DNA of 14,661 bases from Planctomycetia bacterium. GTDB lineage: Bacteria; Planctomycetota; Phycisphaerae; Phycisphaerales; SM1A02. The translations under genes were made by a program, and so were the position numbers. Of this stretch, positions 13,809-14,661 are shown one piece after another (within the stretch, counting starts at the first letter, position 1; each line of letters opens with the position of its first letter). The notes beneath the pieces were generated by a model. It searched no databases and had not been told where the DNA came from. It saw nothing but the letters and a program-made list of their open reading frames with translations. The stretch lies in contig SYPI01000048.1 in the NCBI GenBank assembly GCA_005804005.1, forward strand, positions 1 through 14,661, given 5' to 3'.

Positions 13809-14661
13809 TCAGCCGTCCCGTGGATCGGTTCCGTCACCGGGCAGCAGTTGCAGTTGCTGAACGGCCGCGTCGGCCCAGTCTCCGGCGCGCGCGGCAGAAC
13901 CATCGGCCAGTCCGCGGGAGATCACGGCGGCGGCGTGCCAATTGACGGCCTGCGCTGCCGACTCGGCGATCTGCCGGAAGACGAAGCGATCAGCCATTGT
14001 GTGGGCGCTGGCGGACATCACCTGAGCCTGAGCGTACACCGCCGCAGCATTGGCGCGGTGAGTGTCGGCCCGCAGCGCCACCTGCTGGGCAACGGCCGCG
14101 GCATCGGTCGCCAGGTTTGAGCCATGCGCCAGCGATGCCAGAAGAGTGGCGGCCAACGAAGCGCCGGCCGATTCCACACCCGACGCACTGCTGGCAACGC
14201 CCGCCGCCGCAGCAAACTCGCCGGCAGAAACTGTGTTGGCATCCACGGCGGCCAGCGCCGCGTTGGCAGCCGCCTCGGTAGGACCAGTAGACGCGGCCAG
14301 CAACTGAGCCGCGCTGGCGGCGTCCGAAGCGATCTGCGCTTCGGCGCCGGCTCGGGTGGCATCGTCGAAGGCGGACTCCGCTGCCGCCACGCTGGCATCG
14401 GCGGCGTCCCAAGCCTTCAGTGCATCCTTTGCCTCCACCTGGGCGATCGTCTCCTGGAGGAAGTGAAGGGCATTCGATTCCATCACTGCGGCATGGTCGG
14501 CGTAGGCGTCGCCAGCCAGTGCGGCGACCTGCGCGATGTCGCGCTGCTCGTTCACCTGCGAAAGGGCCGACTCGCCGTGGATGACAGCTGCGGCCAGCAC
14601 ATTCAGTTCGCCACCGCCCTGCTGGTCATCAATAGCCAGCAGCGCAGCCTGCGCGCCCTCA
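13809..14661 (-). CDS. Alanine-rich, helical protein of unknown function (5' end beyond the right edge)
   Basis: At least 283 codons, ending at TGA 13809-13811 and open to the window edge. A GTG at 14600 is a possible internal start, but coding-like sequence (ALLAIDDQQGGGELN) continues upstream of it, so I treat the gene as partial. By eye about a third of the residues are alanine, with small polar residues and scattered acids. There are no long hydrophobic segments and almost no lysine, predicting long amphipathic helices. The upstream part (GELNVLAAAVIHGESAL ... DHAAVME) faintly recalls the DUF4142 helical-bundle pattern of secreted bacterial proteins; this is a weak guess. The second half contains successive Ala-rich helical blocks but no exact repeat that I can see. 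It lies 5 nt upstream of the CHASE2 cyclase gene in the same direction, suggesting co-transcription and perhaps a role in the same sensory pathway. Confidence 0.75.
   Translation of the reverse strand, partial: EGAQAALLAIDDQQGGGELNVLAAAVIHGESALSQVNEQRDIAQVAALAGDAYADHAAVMESNALHFLQETIAQVEAKDALKAWDAADASVAAAESAFDDATRAGAEAQIASDAASAAQLLAASTGPTEAAANAALAAVDANTVSAGEFAAAAGVASSASGVESAGASLAATLLASLAHGSNLATDAAAVAQQVALRADTHRANAAAVYAQAQVMSASAHTMADRFVFRQIAESAAQAVNWHAAAVISRGLADGSAARAGDWADAAVQQLQLLPGDGTDPRDG

Noticed and set aside
13242..14120. Plus-strand open frame opposite the cyclase and alanine-rich genes (292 codons)
   Set aside because: Its Pro/Arg-rich translation is the usual reverse-complement shadow of Ala/Gly-rich coding sequence.
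1..14661. Search for CRISPR arrays, transposases, integrases, att sites, tRNA or rRNA genes, and phage-defence modules
   Set aside because: No regularly spaced repeats, mobile-element proteins, RNA genes or toxin/nuclease domains are seen. The window reads as ordinary chromosomal DNA.

Overview
The window is a G+C-rich (about two thirds by eye), densely coded bacterial chromosome segment. It has very short intergenic gaps, several overlapping genes and no RNA gene, CRISPR array or mobile element that I can recognise. A Tat-secreted Gfo/Idh/MocA oxidoreductase sits beside a lipoprotein of the formylglycine-generating-enzyme fold, with a one-piece PutA of about 1000 residues, an HD-GYP protein and a CHASE2-type cyclase. 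That mix suggests a free-living member of the Planctomycetota (perhaps Phycisphaerae) or a relative. This is inference from gene content, not a phylogenetic result.

Layout, left to right. (a) 1-81, minus: the start of a divergent, probably exported protein that runs off the left edge. (b) 120-3528, plus: a tight three-gene set of pseudo-receiver/GAF/HD-GYP c-di-GMP phosphodiesterase, ApbE-type FAD:protein FMN transferase lipoprotein and Gph-like HAD phosphatase. The first pair overlap by 4 nt (ATGA) and the second by 19 nt. (c) 3525-5623, minus: a two-gene unit of SUMF1-fold lipoprotein followed by Tat-exported Gfo/Idh/MocA oxidoreductase. Its last stop codon overlaps the HAD gene's stop codon tail to tail. 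(d) 5677-8679, plus: putA, proline to glutamate in two steps on one chain. (e) 8612-10225, minus: yifB/comM AAA+ ATPase, whose 3' end lies antisense over the end of putA. (f) 10305-11114, plus: a TauE/SafE-type permease. (g) 11134-14661, minus: an alanine-rich protein (cut by the right edge) followed 5 nt later by a CHASE2-adenylate cyclase of the class IIIb active-site type.

The window holds two nucleotide second-messenger proteins: an apparently active c-di-GMP phosphodiesterase and a sensory cyclase. They lie about 9 kb apart and nothing links them directly. The other genes are metabolic or housekeeping. I see no convincing undescribed multi-gene system. The points most worth a second look are deviations inside known families: an FGE-like protein without the catalytic cysteine pair, a YifB lacking its cysteine-rich signature, a receiver domain without its phosphoacceptor, and the uncharacterised alanine-rich partner of the cyclase. 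Gene packing (shared stop codons, antisense 3' overlap, a possibly leaderless start) is also notable.
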